DNA of 64,000 nucleotides, from contig CM043962.1 in NCBI GenBank assembly GCA_014529385.2, positions 150,096,647-150,160,646 on the forward strand, written 5' to 3'. This document shows, in pieces, positions 55,385 to 64,000 of the stretch (its first letter is position 1; every line of letters starts with the position of its first letter). A program made the position numbers and the translations under genes. The DNA is from Adiantum capillus-veneris. Taxonomy: Eukaryota; Streptophyta; Polypodiopsida; Polypodiales; Pteridaceae. The notes beneath the pieces were generated by a model, which worked only from the letters and a program-made list of their open reading frames with translations, was not told the origin of the DNA and did not search any database.

Positions 55385-58314
55385 TGCATTGCCAAATGTA
55401 AAAACTATCCCAGGATCGCCGTCTGTTGATGGGATAGTAGGTGGGGTCGATCCTGAGATGTTGGGGAGCGTTCTTGTAATATGATTCATCAATTGATTGT
55501 TGATCGAACCACTTTTTCTGCCAGAGGGGCTAATTATATCTAGGATGGCCTGAATCTGAAGGGCCGTAACAGGAACCTCTTTGTAGTCCCCTCTGCTGTT
55601 TGGTTCAAGTTCGGGGAGCATCTTTTGCTGCCATAATCTCACTTCTTGACGCATCAATGGCAGTGTGATCATCTCGTGCCCATGGTTTTTAACTACCTCA
55701 TCTGGAGTGATCATGAGGAGGGCAGCCGATTCCAGCACTTTCAATTCATATTGCATATACACCTTGTGTGAAGGGTCCTTTACTTCTGAGATCCAATGCT
55801 GAATTTCATCCCTTGCTGACTCTAAAGTAGATGTCATGGCTGGATCTGCAGATTCTTGCGTGCCTTTTCCAGTGCTAGTAGTGGGTACCTCTGTTTGATG
55901 AGCTTCAAACATTGAATGTTCAAATCCTCCTCCCTACTCAAACTCCCCTGGGCCCTGCTGATATTTTGGTTGATCTGCTCTCAAAGCTAATAATTCCCCT
56001 CTTGCCTCAGCCAATTTCCTTTTTAAATCTTCAATTTCCTCATCCTTGGCCTGTTTTAGGGACCTATGACCTGTCGTCATGATCTGCCTGTCATATTTCT
56101 CTTGTTTCAGGGCTTCTTTCAACTCTTTGATTTCCTGGCTCAAGGAAGTAGATCCTACAGTCATACTTGAGGAGGAGGGGGTCTCTTGTATGGCCAGCAG
56201 CTGAGTTAGAGATCTGCTAACCACCGCATACAAGCCTTGTAGCTTCTCATTTTGTTCTCTTTCCCTGGTTAGCTCCTTCTCGAGGTGTTGCTGCTCGATC
56301 TGCAATGCAGAGTTCGCCTCGTTGAATTGTTGCACTTCCTTGTAATAGTATGGTGCATTGTCCTGTTCTCTCTGCAACTCCGATTGTGTCTAGAGTTGTG
56401 CCTTCTTTAGGGCTTCAATTTGTTGCTTTAACTGCAAATATTTTGTTGCTGCTCTAGATGCTTCCTTTTTGTCGTCTTCTAACTTCAGCTCGCTTAGGTT
56501 GTAAAGAGCCCTTTGACATTGAAGCTGCACCTTAATATGCTCTAATTGAGCGTCAATGTCAAAGATTTGACCAACTCCGCTCCTTCCTCCATGGCCGCTT
56601 GTGAGCGTGGAGATCTTGGCCTATGCTGGTCTTTGTGGCCCTGATCCAATTGCTCAGCCACCTCAGCTTTCTTTTCTCTTTGTTTCAAATCTTTTATATC
56701 ATCAGAGGTTGTGGTAGGCTTTGTTTGTGCAGACTCTGTTTCTTGATTCGTTTGCTTTACCTCCACCCCTTGCTCTGACAATCCTGCACTTTCTCCCTTC
56801 TCTTTTTCCGAAATATCTGGAAGTGGCTCAGCATCCTTGGGAGAACCAAGGTCTTGTGTGTCATGTTGTTCCTCTTCTTGCGTGTGACTTTCCTCCTTTT
56901 TGTGTTGACTAGATTTGTCAAATGATTCAAGATCATCGATGCGTGGCTTCTTTGATTCTTCTCTTTGCCTTTGCTCCATCTTTCACTTGGGCTCATTGTG
57001 AATGCGTTGGTGCATGGCACCAACAATTTCCCTTTTTTCTGCAGCTTCTTGCCTCTTTTGTTGCTTGATTCTTTCCAAAGCCTCTCTTTGCCTGCGTAGT
57101 AGTGGAATCTTCTTGGCTTCATCCTCTTCCTTTTCATCATCCACTTCTGTTCCTTGGGTCTGGTGCCGATGTTGCTTTTGTTGGCGGAGCTTTTCCCTCA
57201 ATGCCTGAGCTTCTTCCACTGTCCTCCTGGCATGAGTAATGGGGATAGCCTCTACCAAGTGCACAACCTTTTTCTTCAACCTGGTATATCCAAGTACGTA
57301 TGGGCTGTCCTGCTCCTCCTCCGAGGACCGGTACTCCAAAGGAGTGTCTCTCAGGTGGGACCCCTCTTCCTGGCTACTCCGAGCATCTGACTCGATCTTC
57401 TCGCTGTCAGAGTCCTTTGGCGGTGCACTTTGCCTTGTCTGTTTGACTTCTGGTTTCGACCGTGTAGAGGATCCTGCCACTGGTCTTACAACTCTTTTGG
57501 ATCTGTGCATCAGATCTATCTGAACTTTGGCAGGTGGTAGATCCTCGATCATTCCCATTGCTTGATAGGCTATACGTGTGAGGATTGGTCCCCCGTTCAT
57601 GTAAGATTTACTTCGTTGACTTCCCTTCAGGTTTGCTTCCACAATAGTGGCAAGAAGATAGTTGCCAAAGTCGCAACTGACCACCCTACCTTCAGCTAAG
57701 CCCATCGCCATTACCACTCCCATATGCAACAAAGGTTTGGTATATCTAGGCGGCTTTTGCACCTTGAAATGTTGCAATATAAGGTGTAATGGCAGTTCAG
57801 TCTCTGAGTAGATCAGGTCTTAATACGTCAGCTTGTGGCCTCGTTGCTTCAAAAAGGCTTTGTCATTGTCTATTGCCTTTGTTTTCTACAATAGATTGTG
57901 TGTCCCTTGCGGCAAGTGGAGGGCTCCATTGATTATTTCCGCTATGATCTTTACCTTGATGACTACCCCATCCTTGTTTGTAAGAGTTGATTCCCCATTG
58001 TACTAAATATAATTTATGATCTCATGAGCTCGTCTGAAGTCCGTTCCCCAAGGAGGCAATCGTAAGAAATTGTCTAGCTGTAGGAACCTGCCCCCTGCTT
58101 GCTATTCTGGTTTTTGGTGCAAAGTCCACATTTCCTGTGGAAAGATTGTGGCCTTTACAATTTCTCCGTCTACTGCTTGAAACCTTCCGATGAAGATGTT
58201 CGTCGGAATTGCTTCAAGTACCTGTTCAGTGAGGTGAGCTTTCTCATTTGATGAGATATCGGTTATCTCATAAGGTGCCACATTCCACTCCCTTTGTGTT
58301 TTCCTTTGAGGCAT
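55385..58314 (-). pseudogene. Coiled-coil ORF of element C (N-terminal and middle part)
   Basis: A nearly continuous minus-strand reading starts at 58314 (MPQRKTQREWNV), with in-frame stops near 58102, 57978, 57886, 57822 and 56983, a phase change near 56450, and continues to the A1 insertion. Parts: a globular N-terminus (FIGRFQAVDGEIV; LLHMGVVMAMGLAEG; SYMNGGPILTRIAYQAMG), a charged helix with RQKQHRHQ and KQKRQEAAEKRE, an acidic linker, then a coiled coil (IEQQHLEKELTREREQNEKL). There is no protease, knuckle or polymerase. Position between leader and PPT suggests a Gag-like structural protein; the family is not recognised. Confidence 0.55.
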
Positions 58315-59898
58315 CCCGTTGCCAATTTTAGCAAGTGAAAATAGGTTTTAGCCATTGATCAAAATTGTCGGAAAGTGTAAACTTGACCATAGAATAAAAA
58401 CATGAGCATAACTTTGTCAAAACTACTCCAAATTTCACTAGTGCATCTATGATTACTATAGGCACAAGACTGTGATATGACATATGAAATTTGGCAAAAA
58501 GGAACATGGATCGCGATCCATGTTGGGAAGCATTTGCAAATTCTAACTTTGGGAAGTTGTTCCTGGGCATATGGAGATGCTACTGAGCAATTTTCTTTGG
58601 ATTTAGGGTTGAAGGTACATGGATCATGATCCATGTTGGGCAACATTTTGGAAATCTGATGATACCATCAGGTAGGGTTCATCTAGATTATTCCTTGGTC
58701 CAAAAGTTTTGGGATTTGGATCATTGGTTTGACACTTGGACTAAATTTTGGAAACCATGCAGATTTAGAGATTTTGGGCTTTTTGAAGTGGATTTTGGGA
58801 TTTAAATGGTTGGAAACTCCATGGCTTGGCTTTCTTGAACATACTGAATCAGATGGCATGGTATTTGATGAAATTGGGCAAAAAGGTACATGGATTGTGA
58901 TCCATGTTGGACAGAATTTTGATACAGTTCTTGTGCACATTTGTTCCCATAGGTTTTCCTAGTACACTGGGGAAATTTTTTCAACTTTGGACATGTTTAT
59001 CCTTACTTTGCCCCATTTTTCAGTTTATGGCCATGTTTTTTCCATTTTGAACATATCTGTTTTTGGCAACCACTTTGTGGACCCATGTTTTGCCTGTGAT
59101 CTATTATTGTTTTGATTTCTGATGATTTAGATCTGTAGTTCATAGCTTTGCCTGGTTCCTTGGAAAATTCCACCAGACATTGAATTCTTTTGAGAAGACA
59201 AACTGAACCCTGCAATTTTCACCATTTTGCAAGTAACTTTTGCTTAGTTTTGATTCTACCACCATCCTTAGGTTACAATTGCTTGTTGATAGGCTCCATG
59301 GAGAGTGTGAAATCTCCCAATTGACCTTAGCAGTAATTTGAAAATTTGTGAGGACTTTATCTTTAGCCATTCTTGATAGGTCTTGCTGGCATCCCAGCAC
59401 CAGTCCTCTCCTGAGTTTTTTGGGATTTCACCTTTTTTCTTGTGAAAATGACCAAAAGACCATTTGCAGACTGAAAGTAGCAATCCAGGAGGGTTTGATG
59501 ATCTTTAGAGCACTTTTTGTGATCATTTTGCAACACTAGTACCATTTGTACATTGTCCAGCTAGTGAGCCACTTTTATCCTGATTTTGACATGGATCGCG
59601 ATCCATGTTGGGAAGCATTTTGAAAAGCCAGTCATAGGAGTATGTTCTTGACCCTCTAGTGTTGCTCCTAGAAATTTCCATGTTTTTAGGGTTTGGGGAA
59701 CATGGATGTGGGGAACATGGATCGCGATCCAAGTTCCATCACTTTTTGTTTTTGCCTTGGCTGATTCTGTCAGTTAGTTGGGGTCTACTGATGAAATATT
59801 TCTGGTTTTTTATGGGTTTTGGACTTCCCCATTGGCCCTGTTAGTTTGCCGATTTTGTGACCTTGTACTGCTTTGATCTGTTGTTTTGGCACTATTGA
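58315..59898 (-). promoter_or_regulatory. Leader of element C with second palindrome array
   Basis: Non-coding sequence upstream of the coiled-coil ORF, rich in TTTTGG-type repeats. It contains five copies of a palindrome and is cut at 59898 by the LTR of B2. ATTGA precedes that LTR. Confidence 0.65.
58503..59735. repeat. Array of five 20-22 bp palindromes
   Basis: Copies at 58503-58524 (perfect, 22 bp, core ATGGATCGCGATCCAT), 58617-58636 (core TCATGA, still a perfect palindrome), 58888-58907 (TTGTGA core), 59589-59608 (perfect) and 59714-59735 (one mismatched pair). A half-site precedes the last. The sequence differs from the A1 palindrome but has the same design and position. Confidence 0.88.
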
Positions 59899-60634
59899 TG
59901 CGGTATGGGACACACACACATGCTCTTGCAAGGTTAATGATCATACCTATCAAATCTGGTGTAGTAAGATCCACCGAGGTGGTCGCCGTGGACAGAAGCA
60001 ACTCCGGAAACTCTATGCTCATGTGGCTCTCTCTCTTTCTCTTTGAATGCAAATGAGTTTATGTTGCCCCCTTTGACTATATATTCCCAGTCTACCCGGA
60101 ATGCCCCAGTTATACTTACCTTGATTGACCATATCTTGTTGTTCATATCACATGCGGTTTGAACCGTTCGCGATTCCGACACTCGGTTTACAAATGGCGT
60201 TCAATCTGCAGTTTTGATCCTTCAGAAGTTGGCTCAAATTTCATATTGTGTCGAATCTTTCCATATTTGCCATGTTCAAAGTCCTTGCTTTGAAGTTTCG
60301 GCGTTTGCTTTCAAAAGTCAATTCTGAATTTCCTAGCTCGACTTATCAAATTTTTGTTGATTATATGTCTTTTTTACTTTTTTGTAAAAGAAAATTATTT
60401 ACAATGGTTATTAGTCGGCCAAAAATTAGCCAAAATTAGTGTAGATTCCCTTATATACATACTCTTATTCTGGTATTAGATGGTGAAGGTATGGCTCATG
60501 ATTATGCCAATTAAGGGTCTGTCAAGCTCTGAAAAACTTGTTATATGTTTTTTAAAGAAAAGGAAAGGAAAGGAAATGAAAAGAAAAGAAGTAAGATGAT
60601 AACAATAGTATATACAAATGATAATCTTGCCGCA
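59899..60634 (-). repeat. 3' LTR of element B2
   Basis: The 736-bp segment starts TGCGG and ends CCGCA, perfectly inverted ends, and adjoins a PPT. ATTGA lies immediately to its left. The matching 5' LTR is outside the window. Confidence 0.7.
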
Positions 60635-60667
60635 TTTCGCCCCTTCCTAGAGTGAGTCGTCCGCGAC
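60635..60667 (-). promoter_or_regulatory. Polypurine tract and hairpin, B2
   Basis: AGGAAGGGGCG on the minus strand lies next to the LTR. GTCG and CGAC (60656-60667) close a CGGA loop in the element sense; the stem is only 4 bp here. Confidence 0.65.
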
Positions 60668-60800
60668 AAACATGTGTCAGAGTGCATGGGAATAAAGAAC
60701 GTGTCTATGCATAGCCGTATAGTGTGGCTCAATGATGATGATGGAGGATATGCATGGGGAAACAAAATGTTGTGCAAGAGATAGGTGCTGAACAATATGT

Positions 60801-61523
60801 TCAGTGGCTGTTGGTGGCGAGGTTTCCGTGAAGGCTGTGTGGTCCGAACAATAGTAATTGGAGAAGACGCTCTTTGTATTTGACTGTGACCGGAAAAAGC
60901 TTTGATGCTGACGGTTGGGTTTCTTTTTGGCATTGTTTGGGTTTCCATCGAAATTGCTTAGGTTTGGATTCGCTAGAAGACGCATCGTGAAGGCGAGGTT
61001 GTTTTGGTTGCCATACCCATTTGACTGTGTTTGGATGTCTAAGACATTGGTTCATTGGGTTAGCCAACAACGGTGAGCAATTTGTTCTGGTTGAATTTCT
61101 GTGTAGGCAATGTAGGCTCACGTGTATTGGTTTGTCGTTTAGGTATCCACAATTTCCTAGGCTTGGTTTCCATGATTGATTTCTTAACCCATATTTTCTT
61201 GACCATGGTGGTGGAGTATCGCTGAGCTGGTGCATGTGGCGATGGTAGAGGTTCCATACATGGTCCGTTTGTACGAATGGCATGGCGAAAGATTTACCCT
61301 CGTCTGCGAGGAGTAAAGTGTTGTCCTGCCAGTTTGGTGTGGCTTGATAAGTGCGCATCCACGACACTCCTACAATGACTGCTATGTTAAGATGTTGATC
61401 TTTGACCACATGAAATTGATGCGGATAAATTGTTCCATCAATGGTGATTGGTAAATTTATGTGGACCAGACTTTCCATAGTGCCTTTGTTTGCTACTCTG
61501 AACCTCATAGTGTTGGGCATTAG
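60801..61523 (-). pseudogene. Protease second half and W-x-P-K tail, B2
   Basis: The frame begins MPNTMRFRVANKGTMESLV, then YPHQFHVVKDQHLNIAVIVGVSWM, where VIVGVSW occupies the place of the I-L-G-x-P-W motif. A basic tail follows with VWQPKQ, FRWKPKQ and, in another phase (61257-61060), KIWVKK and KLWIPKR. It continues the protease begun at 63081 once the inserted element and one TTAG copy are disregarded; the reading phase is then kept. Confidence 0.7.
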
Positions 61524-62861
61524 CACTAGAATGGTAACCTAACAGGACATAAAAGTGTCCTTTCATGGTTTTGGGAAAAATTTCCAAAACCATATTAGAT
61601 CCACTAATTTTGAAAAATCCTTTCATGAGCTTATAGTTCAATAACTACTACATATGGAAAAAATGAGAAAATTGTAATTTTTCTCATCCCTTGGTCACTA
61701 CAAGTCTCCAAAGTTGATGGACCAGTGCATTTTTCCCAAAACAACAATTTCTTACGGTTGATTGCATATAAATAAGAGTGGGAATTTTTGTAGGACATGA
61801 GATAAAATGCCCCATTAACTTCAATGGGTTGGTGACCAAAACGTATGGTTGCTTTTACCTCACTATTTTTTTTTTGGGCAAAAAAAAAAGGTAAAAAAAA
61901 GTTGCATTTTTGCCATTCTGCAGACCTATCATCAAAGTTTCTATAGTCACGCTCAATACAGATACTATATACATGTTTTCTTAGTTCCCTTTGGGCCTTT
62001 GGATTCAAAAGGAGCCATGGAGCATGTCAAAAGGATAATGGATCTCTTACAATTGGAACCTTGGGGGCAATGATAAAGTGCTAAATACAGCAAACATGAA
62101 AAAACTGGGTTTAGCATTATGACCTCTAGAAACCCATAGAAACTACTCAATATCTAGCCAAGTTTGTAGTCTATGATTAGATATGGTTACTACCTACAAA
62201 ATACACACAATTGGCCTAAGAAACTAGCAATATTGAGAAACTTATACTTGCTACTCTAAAATGTATCGTATTCTTCAACAATCAAAAAACTCAACCATCC
62301 TCATATACTATGCTATATAGCATATTAGGTCCGCCAAAACTCAAGGAAGATTAGCTTTATGTTATATATTACACTTACACAATCAAAGTTGAATTTGCAT
62401 ATCAAGAAAGCCTCCAAAAAATCATAAAAGTGCTAATTTTGGCCAAAAAACAAGATTATGCAATTCTTGTAAATTGGTCACACCTTTCAATTTTAACACT
62501 TAGCTCTCCCTACAAGCATCAAAACATGTTGATAACTATGAAGGCCTAACCTCTAGCCATCTAAACCTCACAAACATGAATTTTAGAGTGGTATAGTTGC
62601 CAAAAATTGAAAAAAAGCCAAAAACAGGACCCGTTTTTTCACACAGTTTATGTTCAAAAATGTTGTGCAAGAGTAAGGTTAATGGTGAGATCGATACTCC
62701 AAAAAAAATGCTAAGTTTTTTTCGGCTCATAAGGCAACTTTGTGGATATATAGCACCTAGAAATCCATTCTCATACTCTTCAAATAATTCAAGCAAAATG
62801 GTCACTTAATAGGACACAAAAGTGTCCAAGGACATAAAAGTGTCCTATTACCATTCTAGTG
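61524..62861. mobile_element. CACTA-ended non-autonomous DNA element
   Basis: Left end CACTAGAATGGTAA and right end TTACCATTCTAGTG are perfect 14-bp inverted repeats, each followed inside by GGACA...TGTCC repeats. TTAG occurs on both sides (61520-61523 and 62862-62865). The host reading frame is continuous across the site apart from this insertion, which confirms the boundaries. CACTA ends suggest the En/Spm superfamily, although that group usually makes 3-bp duplications. A 125-codon minus frame inside (62008-61631) has no recognisable domain. Confidence 0.82.
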
Positions 62862-62865
62862 TTAG

Positions 62866-63081
62866 AGGTTCCTGCATGATTTTTTTGAAAGTGAAGTAGT
62901 TAACCACATTAGCTTTGGCCCCTGTGTCCACTAAGGCTTGTTCGGTGGTACCGTCAGCAAGTTGTAAATGAATGCATAGATCCATTCCTCCTAACCATGT
63001 AGCTTCCATTTGTATGGATGCTATCGGAGCATTCGCAATAGCCACTTCTTGTTGTGGCTTTTTCTGTTCTTTGCATTTCAA
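62866..63081 (-). pseudogene. Aspartic protease first half, after integrase (B2)
   Basis: The frame encodes MDLCIHLQLADGTTEQALVD-type sequence with the active-site block ALVDTGAKANVVNYFTF, an intact D-T-G of retropepsins. It lies directly downstream of the integrase C-terminus (63411-63100), the same atypical order as in B1. The CACTA element splits it from its second half. Confidence 0.8.
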
Positions 63082-63099
63082 TATTCTGAGTTTGGCTTC

Positions 63100-64000
63100 C
63101 TACTGTGCTTGTTCCCGAATGTCCTGTGCTTGACGTCTGCGCTGAGCTGCTGCATGGAGTGTTGCGAGTTCGTCTGGTGTTAGCGGAAGAAGATATTTCT
63201 TTGATCTGTAGCCACTCATCCAATTAGGCATCTCCTCTCCTGCCAATCTTGCAAGTTTGATGGCGCCACTTTGCGATATATCATGTATTACAAAAGGCCC
63301 CATTCCTTGCTTTTTGAGTTTTTTGGAGTGCTGTTTGAGGGTATACATGAGAACGTAATCCCCTTTTTGAAACTCCTTTCCAATCACGTGTTGATCATGA
63401 AAAGCTCTCATTTTTTTTCCAGCATATATCCCAGCTATTGCTTTAAGTCTGGTATCATCTAATTATTCTAGGGTGTCTAGTCTCTCCGATATCTCATGGC
63501 CCGTCCATCCTAACTGTGTTGCCACTCTTAGGGATTTGATTATGAATTTCAATGGTAGGATCGCATTAATCCTAAATACTAGGTTAAAGGGAGTCGTGCC
63601 AATGGAAGTTTTAAAAGCTACTCGGTAAGCCCATAAGGCTGTGTGTAGCTTTTGATACCAATCATTTCTTGAGTCACTGACTATCTTGGTGAGCATGGTG
63701 CATAAGATTTTGTTGGTACTCTATGCCTGCCCATTAGCCTGCGGGTGATAGGGTGCCGATTTGTGATGGACCACCATGAATTCTTTAAGGAGGCTTTCAA
63801 TGATCGCATTAATCCTAAATACTAAGTTAAAGGGAGTCGTGCAAATGGAAGTTTTAAAAGCTACTCGGTAAGCCCATAAGGCTGTGTGTAGCTTTTGATA
63901 CCAATCATTTCTTGAGTCACTGACTATCTTAGTGAGCATGGTGCATAAGATTTTGTTGGTACTCTATGCCAGCCCATTAGCCTGCGGGTGATAGGGTGCC
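63100..64000 (-). pseudogene. Integrase core end and C-terminal domain, B2
   Basis: From the right edge: APYHPQANGQA (core Glu region, with TAG in place of the Glu codon), MLTKIVSDSRNDWYQKLHTALWAYRVAFKTSIGTTPF in two copies, then GDYVLMYTLKQHSKKLKKQGMGPF and SGYRSKKYLLPLTPDEL. It is close to the B1 integrase. Stops (63720 region, 63463 region) break the frame. Confidence 0.8.
63559..64000 (-). repeat. 243-bp tandem duplication inside integrase
   Basis: GATCGCATTAATCCTAAATA starts at 63559 and again at 63802, and similarity continues to the window end with few differences. The unit is 243 bp, exactly 81 codons, so the duplication keeps phase. Confidence 0.93.

Larger units (their letters stand above)
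42405..59898 (-). mobile_element. Element C: non-autonomous LTR element with coiled-coil ORF (split)
   Basis: 3' LTR and PPT lie at 42405-43500, the ORF at 43418-44080 and 55385-58314, and the leader with palindromes at 58315-59898. A1 (44081-55379) is nested in the ORF. The 5' LTR is outside the window because B2 interrupts the leader at 59899. No protease, RT or integrase was seen, so C would depend on enzymes from another element. Assigning both halves to one element rests on strand, the TCTTT duplication and matching coding character. Confidence 0.65.
59899..64000 (-). mobile_element. Ty3/Gypsy element B2, 3' part, running off the window
   Basis: Minus-strand order from the right edge: integrase (with an internal duplication), integrase C-terminus, aspartic protease, W-x-P-K tail, PPT, LTR. 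It repeats the B1 layout. A 1.34-kb CACTA-ended element interrupts the protease. RT and RNase H would lie beyond 64000. Confidence 0.85.

Overview
The window looks like nuclear DNA from a land plant with a large, repeat-dominated genome. Supporting signs are Ty3/Gypsy LTR retrotransposons primed by plant-type primer-binding sites (initiator-Met type and the TGGCGCC type), a chromodomain-bearing Gypsy element, a PIF/Harbinger relic, a LINE, CT/AC microsatellites and introns of about 75-85 nt with GT/AG ends. A seed-free plant such as a fern is my guess, at low confidence. I recognise no ordinary host gene; almost everything is nested and decayed mobile DNA.

Layout. 1-2071: leader-like and LTR-like debris. 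2072-5506: Gypsy element B1 (minus strand) with integrase, then an aspartic-protease relic, then a W-x-P-K repeat tail. 5507-12890: copy A2 of a non-autonomous gag-protease family (A). 12956-17.8 kb: a small LTR/PBS remnant, unassigned DNA and an A fragment on the plus strand. 17.86-20.84 kb: PIF/Harbinger relic. 21.8-24.9 kb: a 151-bp tandem array, a BED zinc-finger ORF and an orphan ORF. 25.1-28.0 kb and 36.6-38.8 kb: two halves of what I infer was one DNA transposon, with a transposase-like gene and a second gene joining a CENH3-like histone fold, a Ulp1/C48-type cysteine protease and a lysine-rich SPKK tail. A chromovirus (28.02-36.60 kb) lies inside the transposase exon. 40.0-42.4 kb: LINE truncated by the LTR of element C. 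42.4-59.9 kb: element C, a non-autonomous LTR element with a coiled-coil ORF, split by full-length element A1 (44081-55379; TCTTT target duplication) and cut on the right by Gypsy element B2 (59899 to the window end). B2 itself contains a 1.34-kb CACTA-ended element.

Most notable: (1) the histone/protease/linker-tail gene in a transposon; (2) a hairpin with a 4-nt NGGA loop directly 5' of the polypurine tract in every LTR element whose 3' end is visible, with stems that differ between families but still pair; (3) arrays of CG-centred palindromes in the leaders of two unrelated LTR families; (4) a 98-bp array of paired inverted motifs upstream of the histone-like gene; (5) a protease plus W-x-P-K module placed after integrase.

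Limits: all identifications come from reading motifs. No database search, alignment or folding program was run. Most genes carry stops or frameshifts and are called pseudogenes.
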